Assembly (NCBI RefSeq): GCF_002860285.1
Contig: NZ_PGVF01000001.1
Location: 186,001-250,000, forward strand
Reading direction: 5' to 3'
Source of the DNA: Bacillus sp. M6-12
Lineage (GTDB): Bacteria; Bacillota; Bacilli; Bacillales; DSM-1321
Length of the DNA stretch: 64,000 nt
Position 1 is the stretch's first letter; the number at the start of each line of letters is the position of its first letter. Under the pieces are notes generated by a model. The model was not told the DNA's origin. It ran no database searches and was given only the letters and a program-made list of their open reading frames with translations. Below are positions 16,451-24,110 of this stretch, piece by piece. Made by a program: the position numbers and the translations under genes.

Positions 16451-16966
16451 ATGGCAGTAATTCAAAAAGACGGAGTTATTATTGGACTATCTAATATTAC
16501 AAGTTATTATTGCGAAGAAGATGATATTCATGACCAAGAAGACTTTGGTACGTATGAATGTTTTGACTTCACTTTTACCGTAAACGAAGAAAATATCCTA
16601 TCTCAAATTATTGGAACGTCTGTAGTAGATTCTCAAATAGGGACATCTTTTGAGCTTTGTTCTGGAAATATAGTATCTTTGATTCAAATGATAGAAGACG
16701 GATTAAATACAGGGGAATATCAAGAAATTGAGTTTTTAGAACCTAATTTTTCTTTTGAATTAAAACCAAATCAGGGAAATCCTGAAAATCCAAGTTTTAC
16801 GTTTCATATTTGGTTGAACAGTGGAAATTGGGAAGGGATTTATGGTTCAACAGATGTCGGTGCTCGTATTCCTATGAAAAAGACTGTATTAGAAACCTTT
16901 TTAGAAGAGTTGAAAACGGAATGGAACAATCGTGAAAAGAAATGGTATAGAGATAGAGATAAATAA
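16451..16966 (+). CDS. Unknown 171-residue protein
   Basis: A soluble, beta-rich acidic protein (YYCEEDDIHDQEDFGTYECFDF, then FTFHIWLNSGNWEGIYGSTDVG). No recognised family. AAGAGGAGATAC precedes the ATG. It has a class B promoter and its own terminator, so it is transcribed alone. Confidence 0.75.
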   Translation: MAVIQKDGVIIGLSNITSYYCEEDDIHDQEDFGTYECFDFTFTVNEENILSQIIGTSVVDSQIGTSFELCSGNIVSLIQMIEDGLNTGEYQEIEFLEPNFSFELKPNQGNPENPSFTFHIWLNSGNWEGIYGSTDVGARIPMKKTVLETFLEELKTEWNNREKKWYRDRDK

Positions 16967-16989
16967 AGGCTACTTTGGTAGTCTTTTTT
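16966..16989 (+). terminator. Rho-independent terminator
   Basis: AGGCTAC-TTTG-GTAGTCTT hairpin with T6. Confidence 0.85.
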
Positions 16990-17033
16990 GTATGTAAAGG
17001 AAAACGTCTACTAATAAAGCCATGTTTGTTATT

Positions 17034-17061
17034 TATAATATAAGAGGTTTAAAAAAACAGG
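17034..17061 (+). promoter_or_regulatory. Class C promoter element
   Basis: TATAAT, 18 bp, CAGG within TTTAAAAAAACAGGTT. It precedes the gene at 17093. See the findings for the motif family. Confidence 0.6.
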
Positions 17062-17092
17062 TTCTTTACTTAAAGAAAGAGGAGAGAGGTTT

Positions 17093-17572
17093 ATGTCAGT
17101 TACAAAGACAGGGAAGAAAAAATTATTTAGAATGACAGTAAAAAGAAAAATCATGTTAAGCGGTATTATTACGACACTTAATATAAAATTGGATAGTGTA
17201 GATGAAGATGGATTAGGTCGATTACTTGTTCTTGATAATGACAAAATGACAGAGGAAGTAAGAAAAGAAAAGCTAATGGAGTTAGATTCTCAACTTCAAG
17301 AGTTATCGTTAATTCATGACGTATTAGAAGTTGTTTGTGTACATGAAGATGATGTGTTTTTAAGAATACACATGAAGGAAGATAGAGGTTGGAGAAATGA
17401 ATGGGATGTACCATTAGAGGTATTCAACGAATCTATTGATAAAATGATTGAAATATTAAGATGGTTTCAACATTCAAAGTTCGTTCATATGAGTGAAGAA
17501 CAATTTAAGGATTATGATACAAAGGTTGAGTTCTTATTAGAATTGAAAGCATTTCGTAATTCAGAAGAATAG
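17093..17572 (+). CDS. Unknown 159-residue protein
   Basis: A soluble protein with a basic N-terminus (KTGKKKLFRMTVKRKIM) and an amphipathic helical remainder. No recognised family. GAGGAGAGG precedes the ATG. It is the first gene of a class C transcript that also appears to carry the Cys-cluster protein and the ADP-ribosyltransferase-like protein that follow at short distance. Confidence 0.7.
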   Translation: MSVTKTGKKKLFRMTVKRKIMLSGIITTLNIKLDSVDEDGLGRLLVLDNDKMTEEVRKEKLMELDSQLQELSLIHDVLEVVCVHEDDVFLRIHMKEDRGWRNEWDVPLEVFNESIDKMIEILRWFQHSKFVHMSEEQFKDYDTKVEFLLELKAFRNSEE

Positions 17573-17610
17573 CATAAACAGGGAGTTTTCTTTAAAAGGA
17601 GAGAATCACT

Positions 17611-17934
17611 ATGATGTATGACAAAGATTATGAGGAAAAACGAAGAAAAGGTCTTATGATTGATGAAACGAACATTCATTTATTTGCCAAACGGATTGAC
17701 GTAGACCAAATCCGAAGAGAACGTGCTAACAAGTGTGCGTGGTGCGGTACATTCGTTCCAACTGGACAACACGCTCCTGGTGGACTATGTGGAGCTTGTA
17801 ATGAAAAAGCAGACTGGAATGACGAACCTGGTGAAGATTGTGATGTTGGTGCAGATTTTGGTCGAAACAATACTTCAACTTTTGGATTTGGAGTGGATGT
17901 AGACGAAGAAGAAGACCCTGATGTGGGCTTTTAA
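17611..17934 (+). CDS. Small zinc-binding protein with acidic tail
   Basis: A 107-residue protein with two CxxC knuckles (C42-AW-C45 and C60-GA-C63), a likely zinc ribbon. A Gly/Asp/Glu-rich tail ends in EEEDPDVGF. The acidic C-terminus could bind partner proteins or mimic DNA charge, but this is only a guess. It stops 26 bases before the ART-like gene and is probably in the same transcript. Confidence 0.7.
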   Translation: MMYDKDYEEKRRKGLMIDETNIHLFAKRIDVDQIRRERANKCAWCGTFVPTGQHAPGGLCGACNEKADWNDEPGEDCDVGADFGRNNTSTFGFGVDVDEEEDPDVGF

Positions 17935-17960
17935 GGAAAATGAACGGAAAAGGTGAGAAT

Positions 17961-18740
17961 ATGAAAACATTAGAAGAAATGAAAGAAGAAATTAAGGTAT
18001 ATACCAAAAAACAAAAGGAATCATTTCAAGAAACAGACGATTCTTGGAATACGATTACACTTTATCATGGGACTACGACTAAATATTTAAATGATATTTT
18101 AAAAAATGGTCTAACACCAAGAAAAGAAAATAAGGTCAATAACTTTTCAGACGTTCCTTCTAATGAGGAGTTGGTTTATTTAACAACAAGATGGCATTAT
18201 TGGTATGCGTACAATGCGAATCAAGAATCTTTAATCAAACAAGTCGGGGAAAAGCGGTTTGAAGAGGAAGATATTGAAACGCTATGGAATGAAACAGGTG
18301 ACTTTCCTATGTATGTGACATGTGAAGTTCCAGTTGAATTTCTAACTTTAGATGAAGATGTCGTATATCAAAGAAAAATTCGTAAGGGATTTCGTGACGG
18401 AACAATTACGTCTCCTGCAGATATAACAGTGGATATGTGTTTAGAGCAAGGAACAATTGCTTCCCTGCAGACCATTTCTCCTGAATATATTAATGAAATT
18501 GTTATTCTTGGCAATGCCGAATATAAAAACTATTTGCTGGAAGGACAATATGGAGCAGATGCAAGTAATTGGTTTAGTGGATTAGGAATAGGTCATTCAG
18601 ATTTATGGGAACTAATCATGCTTGAACATTCTCATTTTAAAAAAGGGAATCAGGCTTTAGAAGTAGAGTATCCACCAGAGAACAATAAACCGATTAAGAA
18701 AATACAATTAGAAGATAGTGGTCTTTCCATTATTCGATAA
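17961..18740 (+). CDS. ADP-ribosyltransferase-fold protein
   Basis: A 259-residue protein (start chosen after AAGGTGAG; the ATG 21 bases upstream is the alternative). The motif TLYHGTTTKYLNDILKNGL (His36) followed by ELVYLTTRWHYWYAY (Tyr73 area) matches the H and Y portions of the ART superfamily active site (RNA 2'-phosphotransferase, PARP and DarT-like enzymes). A third acidic position may be Glu175 or Glu179 in SPEYINEIVILG. The likely reaction is transfer of ADP-ribose from NAD+, but the target is unknown. A short, unusually simple ART with no partner antitoxin visible. Third gene of the class C transcript. Confidence 0.65.
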   Translation: MKTLEEMKEEIKVYTKKQKESFQETDDSWNTITLYHGTTTKYLNDILKNGLTPRKENKVNNFSDVPSNEELVYLTTRWHYWYAYNANQESLIKQVGEKRFEEEDIETLWNETGDFPMYVTCEVPVEFLTLDEDVVYQRKIRKGFRDGTITSPADITVDMCLEQGTIASLQTISPEYINEIVILGNAEYKNYLLEGQYGADASNWFSGLGIGHSDLWELIMLEHSHFKKGNQALEVEYPPENNKPIKKIQLEDSGLSIIR

Positions 18741-18743
18741 TAC

Positions 18744-18777
18744 AAAAAAGACATCCTAAAAATGGATGTCTTTTTTA
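18744..18777. terminator. Bidirectional terminator
   Basis: AAAAGACATCC-TAAAAAT-GGATGTCTTTTTT, symmetric between converging genes. Confidence 0.9.
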
Positions 18778-18787
18778 TTGGATGTCA

Positions 18788-19906
18788 TTAGTTAGAAAAA
18801 TGTGTCTGATAGTGTTCCAATCCAAGATTGTTTCTTCGTTTAACTGAATCTAACTTAGTAGTACCAGAAGAAGTTGAGTAACCACTCTTGTTGTAATCTT
18901 TTACAAAGAAAGTTTGAACCCAAGAAGCAAATTCTTCAGGTGAACGATTTTCTTTCATTGCTTGTTTTGATACATATAAAAGAGTTACACTCTTAGATGC
19001 CCCAAATGACTTTTTGACCGACTTTTCATCTAACAATGTGTAAACGTCATTTAGATAGTTTCCAAGTTCTTTTAATTCTTCAATATCTGCAGTTTTAAAT
19101 GCATCTTCATCAAGGAATTTATTAATCGACTTGCTATCTAACGCTGTATTATTGTCTGTTTTTAAAACAGATAGTGCTTTAAGCAACATATCAGAATGTG
19201 TATCGTTATTAACTGCACTATTACTGAATCCTGCTGTAAAGACTTCCAATTGCTTTAGTTCTGAAATAGCAAAAAGTAAATCATATGACATTTTAGATTT
19301 TCGTAGTTGAGAAGGTTTTAGAGCTTCGCCATTATTCCATCGTTGGAATAGTTCAGCTTTCATTTTTTCGTCAAGGTCATCATAGCTCTTAATATCTAAG
19401 ATTAATGCCATAATGCGGTCTTGATATTGTTGTGGTAAGTCGTTAAAGTACATACCAGAAACATTAATTAATACTTGCTCTCCATCTTCATCAAAGCAAC
19501 GAACAAACGCATCTTTCAAAGCGTAACGGTTACGTACATAGTCACGAATTGTTGTTAAGCGTTGTTTACCATCTAAAACATTTCGGAATTTTTTCTTGTT
19601 TTGACGAATCACTTCCGTTTTGATTTCGCCAATAGAGACTTCTTCCAAAACAGATACAATTAATAGAGATTTTTTCTCGATTGGCCATACACAATTACGT
19701 TGGATTGGGTCATTAAACTTAAAAACTTCCAATCGGCTCATAAATTGAGCAACAGACATTTCATCTCTACTCACATCAACAGTGAAAAATCCCCATTTCA
19801 TGTCTGGTGTAGGAACGATAATACGAATATTTTCTCCTGTTTCCATATTGTTTTCTGCGATTTGACTTTCAAAACCTACTTCTACCATTTTTGTTGCTTG
19901 TTCCAT
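18788..19906 (-). CDS. Second DUF262 protein (ParB/GmrS-like)
   Basis: A 372-residue protein with FNDPIQRNCVWP and FRNVLDGKQRLTTIRDYV (D112-G-K-Q-R116), the DUF262 signature motifs. An extra N-terminal extension of about 55 residues is not present in the other DUF262 protein. No HNH/DUF1524 domain is visible. The two paralogues are clearly diverged in sequence. AGGAGTGATTTTT precedes the ATG, with a class C promoter. A role in restriction of modified DNA or in replicon maintenance is possible, inferred from the family only. Confidence 0.85.
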   Translation of the reverse strand: MEQATKMVEVGFESQIAENNMETGENIRIIVPTPDMKWGFFTVDVSRDEMSVAQFMSRLEVFKFNDPIQRNCVWPIEKKSLLIVSVLEEVSIGEIKTEVIRQNKKKFRNVLDGKQRLTTIRDYVRNRYALKDAFVRCFDEDGEQVLINVSGMYFNDLPQQYQDRIMALILDIKSYDDLDEKMKAELFQRWNNGEALKPSQLRKSKMSYDLLFAISELKQLEVFTAGFSNSAVNNDTHSDMLLKALSVLKTDNNTALDSKSINKFLDEDAFKTADIEELKELGNYLNDVYTLLDEKSVKKSFGASKSVTLLYVSKQAMKENRSPEEFASWVQTFFVKDYNKSGYSTSSGTTKLDSVKRRNNLGLEHYQTHFSN

Positions 19907-19947
19907 TAAAAATCACTCCTAAGTAAAATTTGTTTATTATATAAACA

Positions 19948-19975
19948 CCTTATTTATAAAAATTCTTATATTATA
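19948..19975 (-). promoter_or_regulatory. Class C promoter, minus strand
   Basis: On the minus strand: TATAAT (19970-19975) within CACATATAATATAAGAATT, then AAGGTGTTTATAT. It serves the second DUF262 gene. Confidence 0.6.
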
Positions 19976-20077
19976 TGTGAAAGAAAGGCAACTCATAAGA
20001 AGAAGATGGAAGTACAGAAGAAAATCAACGATGTTTGGCTTTTATTTGAAAGACTTTTATTTTTGCGTAATTAAAAC

Positions 20078-20106
20078 TATAATAAAAGGTATTTGATAAA
20101 AAAGGA
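20078..20106 (+). promoter_or_regulatory. Class C-like promoter element
   Basis: TATAAT, then TTTGATAAAAAAGG, before the gene at 20144. The CAGG core is reduced to AAGG. Confidence 0.55.
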
Positions 20107-20143
20107 AAATTCTTATTTACTTATGAAAAGGGAGAGATTTTTT

Positions 20144-20545
20144 ATGGCAAAAGTTCAAAGAGAAAAAGTAGTTGTAAACTCAAGTTATTATAACTTTGAC
20201 CAACGATATGAAGAGGCAATGAGTGATTTTGATGATAAGAAAATCATTTCCATTTCCTTGATTTCAAGTGACAAAAATGACGATTCTGTTCGTGAAGAGT
20301 ACCTTGTGTTTTATGAGGAGGCTTCAGATGATGAAGAAGAAGACGACATGATTGAAGCAGGAGATTTAGTTTATTATCGAGATGTCAACACAAAAGTAAA
20401 AGTCTATGAAACCGTTGAAAAGGTCATTTTTGATGACGGAATGGATAAATGCTTCTTTGTAGAAGATGAAGAATCAGAAGGTGGCTTTATGGAAGTAAAG
20501 GATGTCACGCTGGTTGCAAAAGCAAAAGACCGAAAAGATGTTTGA
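20144..20545 (+). CDS. Unknown 133-residue acidic protein
   Basis: The start MAKVQREKVV follows AAAGGGAGAG. The longer frame begins inside the class C element and is rejected. A strongly acidic middle (EEASDDEEEDDMIEAGDLVYY) separates two beta-rich parts, the second SH3-like (GDLVYYRDVNTKVKVYETVEKV). No family recognised. Followed at once by a 55-residue gene. Confidence 0.7.
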   Translation: MAKVQREKVVVNSSYYNFDQRYEEAMSDFDDKKIISISLISSDKNDDSVREEYLVFYEEASDDEEEDDMIEAGDLVYYRDVNTKVKVYETVEKVIFDDGMDKCFFVEDEESEGGFMEVKDVTLVAKAKDRKDV

Positions 20546-20571
20546 TTTTAAACCGTATTGGGGGAAACGAA

Positions 20572-20739
20572 ATGTATCTTTTTGAGATTTTGACCAGAAA
20601 TGGAAAGTTTATTTCCATAGGTTCAACAGAGCATGAGGCAAAAATTAACTTCACTATCGCTTATCCTTCTGAAAAGATAAGAACGATTATTCAAAAGGAA
20701 GAAAAGGCAGTAAGTGTTGCTGAATTAACAGAAGAATAA
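20572..20739 (+). CDS. Unknown 55-residue protein
   Basis: ATG start after TTGGGGGAAACG. The longer frame overlaps the previous gene and lacks a ribosome site. The sequence MYLFEILTRNGKFISIGSTE reads like a small alpha/beta domain with an acidic helix end. No family recognised. Likely co-transcribed with the acidic gene before it. Confidence 0.6.
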   Translation: MYLFEILTRNGKFISIGSTEHEAKINFTIAYPSEKIRTIIQKEEKAVSVAELTEE

Positions 20740-20753
20740 TAAACAGAAAAGAG

Positions 20754-20783
20754 AAGCAGTGGTTTTATGACTACTGCTTTTTC
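20754..20783 (+). terminator. Rho-independent terminator
   Basis: GAAGCAGT ... ACTGCTTTTTC hairpin with T-rich tail. Confidence 0.75.
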
Positions 20784-20818
20784 TGTGCAAAAATTTATAC
20801 ATATTTACTCCATATACA

Positions 20819-20847
20819 TTGACTATAGTCGTTGATTATTGTAACCT
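20819..20847 (+). promoter_or_regulatory. Class A promoter (exonuclease)
   Basis: TTGACT, 17 bp, TAACCT with an intact GACTATAGTC (20821-20830). The -10 box is poor, so basal activity may be low. Confidence 0.7.
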
Positions 20848-20877
20848 AAAAGGAGAAAAAAAGAGAGAAGGTACAGC

Positions 20878-21477
20878 ATGTTAAATGAAACTTTGATTGT
20901 CATTGATACAGAAACAGGTGGATTACATCCAAAAGAACATAGTCTTCTAACTGTAGGTCTTATTGTTGTTCAGAACCTTCAAGTGGTAGAACAAAAAGAA
21001 TGGAAAATTAAACACTCGACATATCACGTAACAGGTAAATCATTAGAAGTGAATGGAATCAATATTTTAGAATTTGATAAAGAAGCAATGGATAAAGAGC
21101 AAGTAGGAAAAGAAATCATGGAGTTCCTTTCTAAATACTGCACGAAAAAGAACAAAGGTATATTTGTTGGTCAAAACACTATTTTTGACAAGAATTTCTT
21201 AGAGGCATTTTTACAAAGTTTGAAAGATACAACTCGTTTCGAGCTATATCAAAAAATCATAGGTCATCGTTACATTGACTTAATGAGCATTACTGCATTC
21301 CTAAATCTTGCAGAGGTAATAGACACCAAAGGAATTGGTTTAGATGCAGTCATTGAAAAGTTTGGATTGCAAGTAGAAGCACGTCACACTGCTTTGGATG
21401 ATGCACGATTGACTTTTGAAGGTGTTTTACAAATGATTCAATTAGTGAAGAAAAATACGGAAGAAAGCGTGGACTAA
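20878..21477 (+). CDS. DEDDh 3'-5' exonuclease
   Basis: A 199-residue DnaQ/RNase T-type exonuclease. Exo I is D10-x-E12 (VIDTETGG), Exo II includes D104 (GQNTIFDKNF) and Exo III is H170-xxxx-D175 (ARHTALDDARL). This is the complete DEDDh set for two-metal removal of nucleotides from 3' ends of DNA or RNA. The size is that of a free-standing domain, not a polymerase subunit. It has a class A promoter but no partner polymerase here. Substrate (DNA or RNA) cannot be told. Confidence 0.9.
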   Translation: MLNETLIVIDTETGGLHPKEHSLLTVGLIVVQNLQVVEQKEWKIKHSTYHVTGKSLEVNGINILEFDKEAMDKEQVGKEIMEFLSKYCTKKNKGIFVGQNTIFDKNFLEAFLQSLKDTTRFELYQKIIGHRYIDLMSITAFLNLAEVIDTKGIGLDAVIEKFGLQVEARHTALDDARLTFEGVLQMIQLVKKNTEESVD

Positions 21478-21560
21478 AATCCATGCTTTTTTGTTTGTAG
21501 ATTGTTAAAAAAGGGTGATATAATTAAACATAAGGTCTTTACGATAAAAGGAGAGATAAA

Positions 21561-21830
21561 ATGGGAGAGAACACAAGGGAAAAGCGAGTGGAACTCATAT
21601 TAGCCTTAATCGAGCATATAAAAGAGCCATTAGATAAACTGAATGGGGAACTACATAAATTATTGAATGAAGATATTCCAAACAACAACTACATCACACA
21701 AACCCCTGAATTTGATAAAGTTTCAAACTTCTATATGGGATTGCCTACCTGGTCAACGATGAATGATTTGTCAAGAGAGGTAACTGAATTAGAGAAAACC
21801 CTCAAACAATTCCATGTTGGAATCCATTAA
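21561..21830 (+). CDS. Unknown 89-residue protein
   Basis: A small helical protein (REKRVELILALIEHIKEPLDKLNGELHKLLNED) with a probable coiled coil at both ends. No family recognised. AAAGGAGAGATAAA precedes the ATG. It lies 83 bp after the exonuclease gene and may be co-transcribed. A bidirectional terminator follows. Confidence 0.7.
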   Translation: MGENTREKRVELILALIEHIKEPLDKLNGELHKLLNEDIPNNNYITQTPEFDKVSNFYMGLPTWSTMNDLSREVTELEKTLKQFHVGIH

Positions 21831-21859
21831 AAAAGACCTCAAAAAAATGAGGTCTTTTT
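21830..21859. terminator. Bidirectional terminator
   Basis: AAAAGACCTC-AAAAAAAT-GAGGTCTTTTT between converging genes. Confidence 0.9.
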
Positions 21860-21861
21860 GC

Positions 21862-22104
21862 TTATGCAACTTGAACTTTTCTAAATTCATTAATTCCATA
21901 AACATTCGTTTCTACTTCATATCCCATTTCAATTGCATGTTCAGATACTAATGTGCTATCAACAGAATATAGATGTTCTTTGCCTGGTTCACAAATGCCT
22001 TCTCCTAAATCATATCCATTTTTCAATAGATACAATTCCATTTCAGGTTCAAACATAAAGTCATTCAATTCAAAAGTTTGTTCTTTTAGTCCTTTTATCA
22101 TCAT
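21862..22104 (-). CDS. Unknown 80-residue protein
   Basis: An acidic small protein (FMFEPEMELYLLKNGYDLGEG). No family recognised. It is the last of three minus-strand genes in a row (with those at 22128-22262 and 22299-22826) with small gaps, so probably one transcript from the class C promoter at 22883-22913. Two Met codons start the frame. Confidence 0.65.
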   Translation of the reverse strand: MMIKGLKEQTFELNDFMFEPEMELYLLKNGYDLGEGICEPGKEHLYSVDSTLVSEHAIEMGYEVETNVYGINEFRKVQVA

Positions 22105-22127
22105 TCACACGCTCCTAATATAGTTGA

Positions 22128-22262
22128 TTAGCCAATACGTTTAACAACTGTCCAGCCCTTCGGTTTATTACGAAGGTTTCCTTCATAAACTACAGTTTCA
22201 TTGAAACCAGTCCGTTTACACTTGCGTTGTAATAGATATTGAATACCAGCATAATGTGTCAT
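22128..22262 (-). CDS. Small basic protein, 44 residues
   Basis: A reading frame starting MTHYAGIQYLLQRKCKRTGF and ending KGWTVVKRIG. The ATG is preceded by AAAGGTGGAAG, a good ribosome site, and the gene fits exactly between two neighbours on the same strand. It is basic and Arg/Lys-rich with one Cys and may bind nucleic acid. No family recognised. Easily missed because of its length. Confidence 0.65.
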   Translation of the reverse strand: MTHYAGIQYLLQRKCKRTGFNETVVYEGNLRNKPKGWTVVKRIG

Positions 22263-22298
22263 GATTGCTTCCACCTTTCCAAAATGTTTGTTCAATCT

Positions 22299-22826
22299 TT
22301 ATGCAATATCTTCTTCTTCATAAGGAATCCATTGTCCATAAGAAGAAAGATTGTTTCGCAATTCATCTTCCAAGAACTTTTCAATTCTCGAAAGCAACAC
22401 ATTTACAGAATAAGTAACATTGCCCCCACAGCCATCTTCTTTGTGTTGATTGAAGAAACGATAAAGAGGAGATTTTGTTGGGTTTCTAAAGCTAATAATG
22501 ACTTCATTTTGCTCTTTCTCAACCATTTGTAAGTTTTCATTTTTGATAAGGGTTAGAATATCACCTTCATCTCCAAATCCACCTAAGACGTGAAAAGGCT
22601 CTAAAGTTAAAACGCCAGACCAATAAGTAGCCGAACCACTTATATAGCCATAATCATTAAAATCAAGTTGTTCAAATTTTCCTTTTAGTAATTTAACCCA
22701 ATCTTGACGAAGGTCAAAAGTCCAGTCAGGGTCAAAAGATTCGTCTAACAGATTCCAAAGAATGTCTGAAACATTAATGTTCTTGATTTCTTCACCATAA
22801 ATAGATTTTCGTACTGTTCTTGCCAT
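22299..22826 (-). CDS. Unknown 175-residue protein
   Basis: A soluble protein with a Trp-rich first half (ILWNLLDESFDPDWTFDLRQDWVKLL) and a Gly-rich middle (SGSATYWSGVLTLEPFHVLGGFGDEG). No recognised domain. AAGGGAGGAATT precedes the ATG. First gene of a class C transcript. Confidence 0.75.
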   Translation of the reverse strand: MARTVRKSIYGEEIKNINVSDILWNLLDESFDPDWTFDLRQDWVKLLKGKFEQLDFNDYGYISGSATYWSGVLTLEPFHVLGGFGDEGDILTLIKNENLQMVEKEQNEVIISFRNPTKSPLYRFFNQHKEDGCGGNVTYSVNVLLSRIEKFLEDELRNNLSSYGQWIPYEEEDIA

Positions 22827-22882
22827 AAATAATTCCTCCCTTAAATAAGTAAAGTCCTGTTAAAAGTATTTGAAAATCAAAA

Positions 22883-22913
22883 CCTGTTTTCTATCAAAAC
22901 ATATTAGATTATA
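22883..22913 (-). promoter_or_regulatory. Class C promoter, minus strand
   Basis: On the minus strand: TATAAT in CACATATAATC, then 21 bp to CAGG in TTTTGATAGAAAACAGGT. One of the clearest copies of the motif. Confidence 0.65.
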
Positions 22914-23019
22914 TGTGAATCGCAATAGGGTTATAAAAGGAGGGAAGTAAAAGAGTATAGAGTAGCTTTTCTTTATTATAGGAGAAGTTCATATCGGACT
23001 GATTTCTTGTATAATCGTA

Positions 23020-23048
23020 TATGATATAAGGATTTAACAAAAAACAGG
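23020..23048 (+). promoter_or_regulatory. Class C promoter element
   Basis: TATGAT, then GATTTAACAAAAAACAGGTT. It serves the ART-fold gene at 23109. Confidence 0.6.
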
Positions 23049-23108
23049 TTTTCATTAGAATCTTTTTTAAAGGGAAATATTTTATATAGGGAAGACGAAA
23101 GGATAGGG

Positions 23109-23645
23109 ATGAATATGTTAGTGTATCATGGGTCAAAACAATTATTTGAGGCATTTGATTACAGTAAAATTGGAACGAACGGAACAATGGAAGGAAAAGG
23201 CTTTTATTTTACAGATAAGAAGTTGATTGCAGAAGGTTATGGTCAAGATGGTTATCTTTATACCGTTGAATTTAATGGGAAGAAATCACTTCATAGCGAT
23301 AAGAAAACCATTACTCGTCAGCAACTAAAAAAATACCTAAAAGAGCTTGATAAAAAAACCGATTACTTATCAAATTGGGGAGATACAGCTTATGATGGTT
23401 TAGAAAAGGTGTTGAATGAAGCAGTTCGTGGAGAATATGAACAAAGTGATAACGATGTAGATATTATCGCTGGAATTGCTAACGCTTGTGGAGACATGGA
23501 AACAAGCCTTACCTTACTTTATCAACTGTTAGGGTATGACAGTATTGTAGTAGATGGAGAATGGGGAAATGGACAGCGTATTTACATTGCATTGACCAAT
23601 GACATCATTAAGATAGTCGATGTAAAAGAACTTAAAAAAGCATAA
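23109..23645 (+). CDS. ADP-ribosyltransferase-fold protein (ART-PolyVal-like)
   Basis: A 178-residue protein. The N-terminus MLVYHGSKQLFEAFDYSKIG (His7) followed by GKGFYFTDKKLIAEGY (Tyr33, Tyr44) is the pattern of ART domains found in polyvalent phage proteins, with the ADP-ribosyl fold reduced to a minimal enzyme. The third catalytic position is not obvious. The late segment YQLLGYDSIVVDGEWGNGQRIYI is typical of this subfamily's last strands. The likely activity is NAD+-dependent ADP-ribosylation, and the target is unknown. Class C promoter, shared with the PARP at 59757-61040. Confidence 0.65.
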   Translation: MNMLVYHGSKQLFEAFDYSKIGTNGTMEGKGFYFTDKKLIAEGYGQDGYLYTVEFNGKKSLHSDKKTITRQQLKKYLKELDKKTDYLSNWGDTAYDGLEKVLNEAVRGEYEQSDNDVDIIAGIANACGDMETSLTLLYQLLGYDSIVVDGEWGNGQRIYIALTNDIIKIVDVKELKKA

Positions 23646-23692
23646 GAAAATAGAAGAACATTTATAAATCAGGTAATCGGAGGAATCAAAAT

Positions 23693-24067
23693 ATGGAAAA
23701 AAGTAAAGTGATAAAAAAGGTTAGAGAGTTAATTCACGATAAAGGTCTCTTTGGTGATGCTCTTACAATAAGACGAGCGGAATATGCTGTTATTATGCAG
23801 ACTTTCGGAATTACATGGGATGAAGTTAAACATCCATCAGATAGCTTCTCGTGGTTTCTTGAAATGCAACGTAGTGAAACGGATTTAAGACAAGAACTTG
23901 ATAGTATGTTGAAAACATTAAACCTTGCAAAAACAAAAGGTTTACGTTGGGATGAAAAGGACACAAAACTTATGATAAAAGGATTCTTAAAAGGAGTAGA
24001 ATTTTTTAATCAAAATTTAAGTCGTGAATTTTCATTTATAGCCCATAGAAATTATGATGTAGCTTGA
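23693..24067 (+). CDS. Unknown 124-residue protein
   Basis: A helical, mostly basic protein (KSKVIKKVRELIHDKGLFGDALTIRR). No family recognised. CGGAGGAATC precedes the ATG. It lies 47 bp after the ART-fold gene and is probably co-transcribed. It could be a substrate or partner of that enzyme, but there is no evidence. A bidirectional terminator follows. Confidence 0.65.
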   Translation: MEKSKVIKKVRELIHDKGLFGDALTIRRAEYAVIMQTFGITWDEVKHPSDSFSWFLEMQRSETDLRQELDSMLKTLNLAKTKGLRWDEKDTKLMIKGFLKGVEFFNQNLSREFSFIAHRNYDVA

Positions 24068-24073
24068 TAAAAA

Positions 24074-24110
24074 TAAAGAACAGTACCTTTTTAGGGGTAC
24101 TGTTCTTTTA
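24074..24110. terminator. Bidirectional terminator
   Basis: AAAGAACAGTACC-loop-GGGTACTGTTCTTT between converging genes. Confidence 0.9.
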
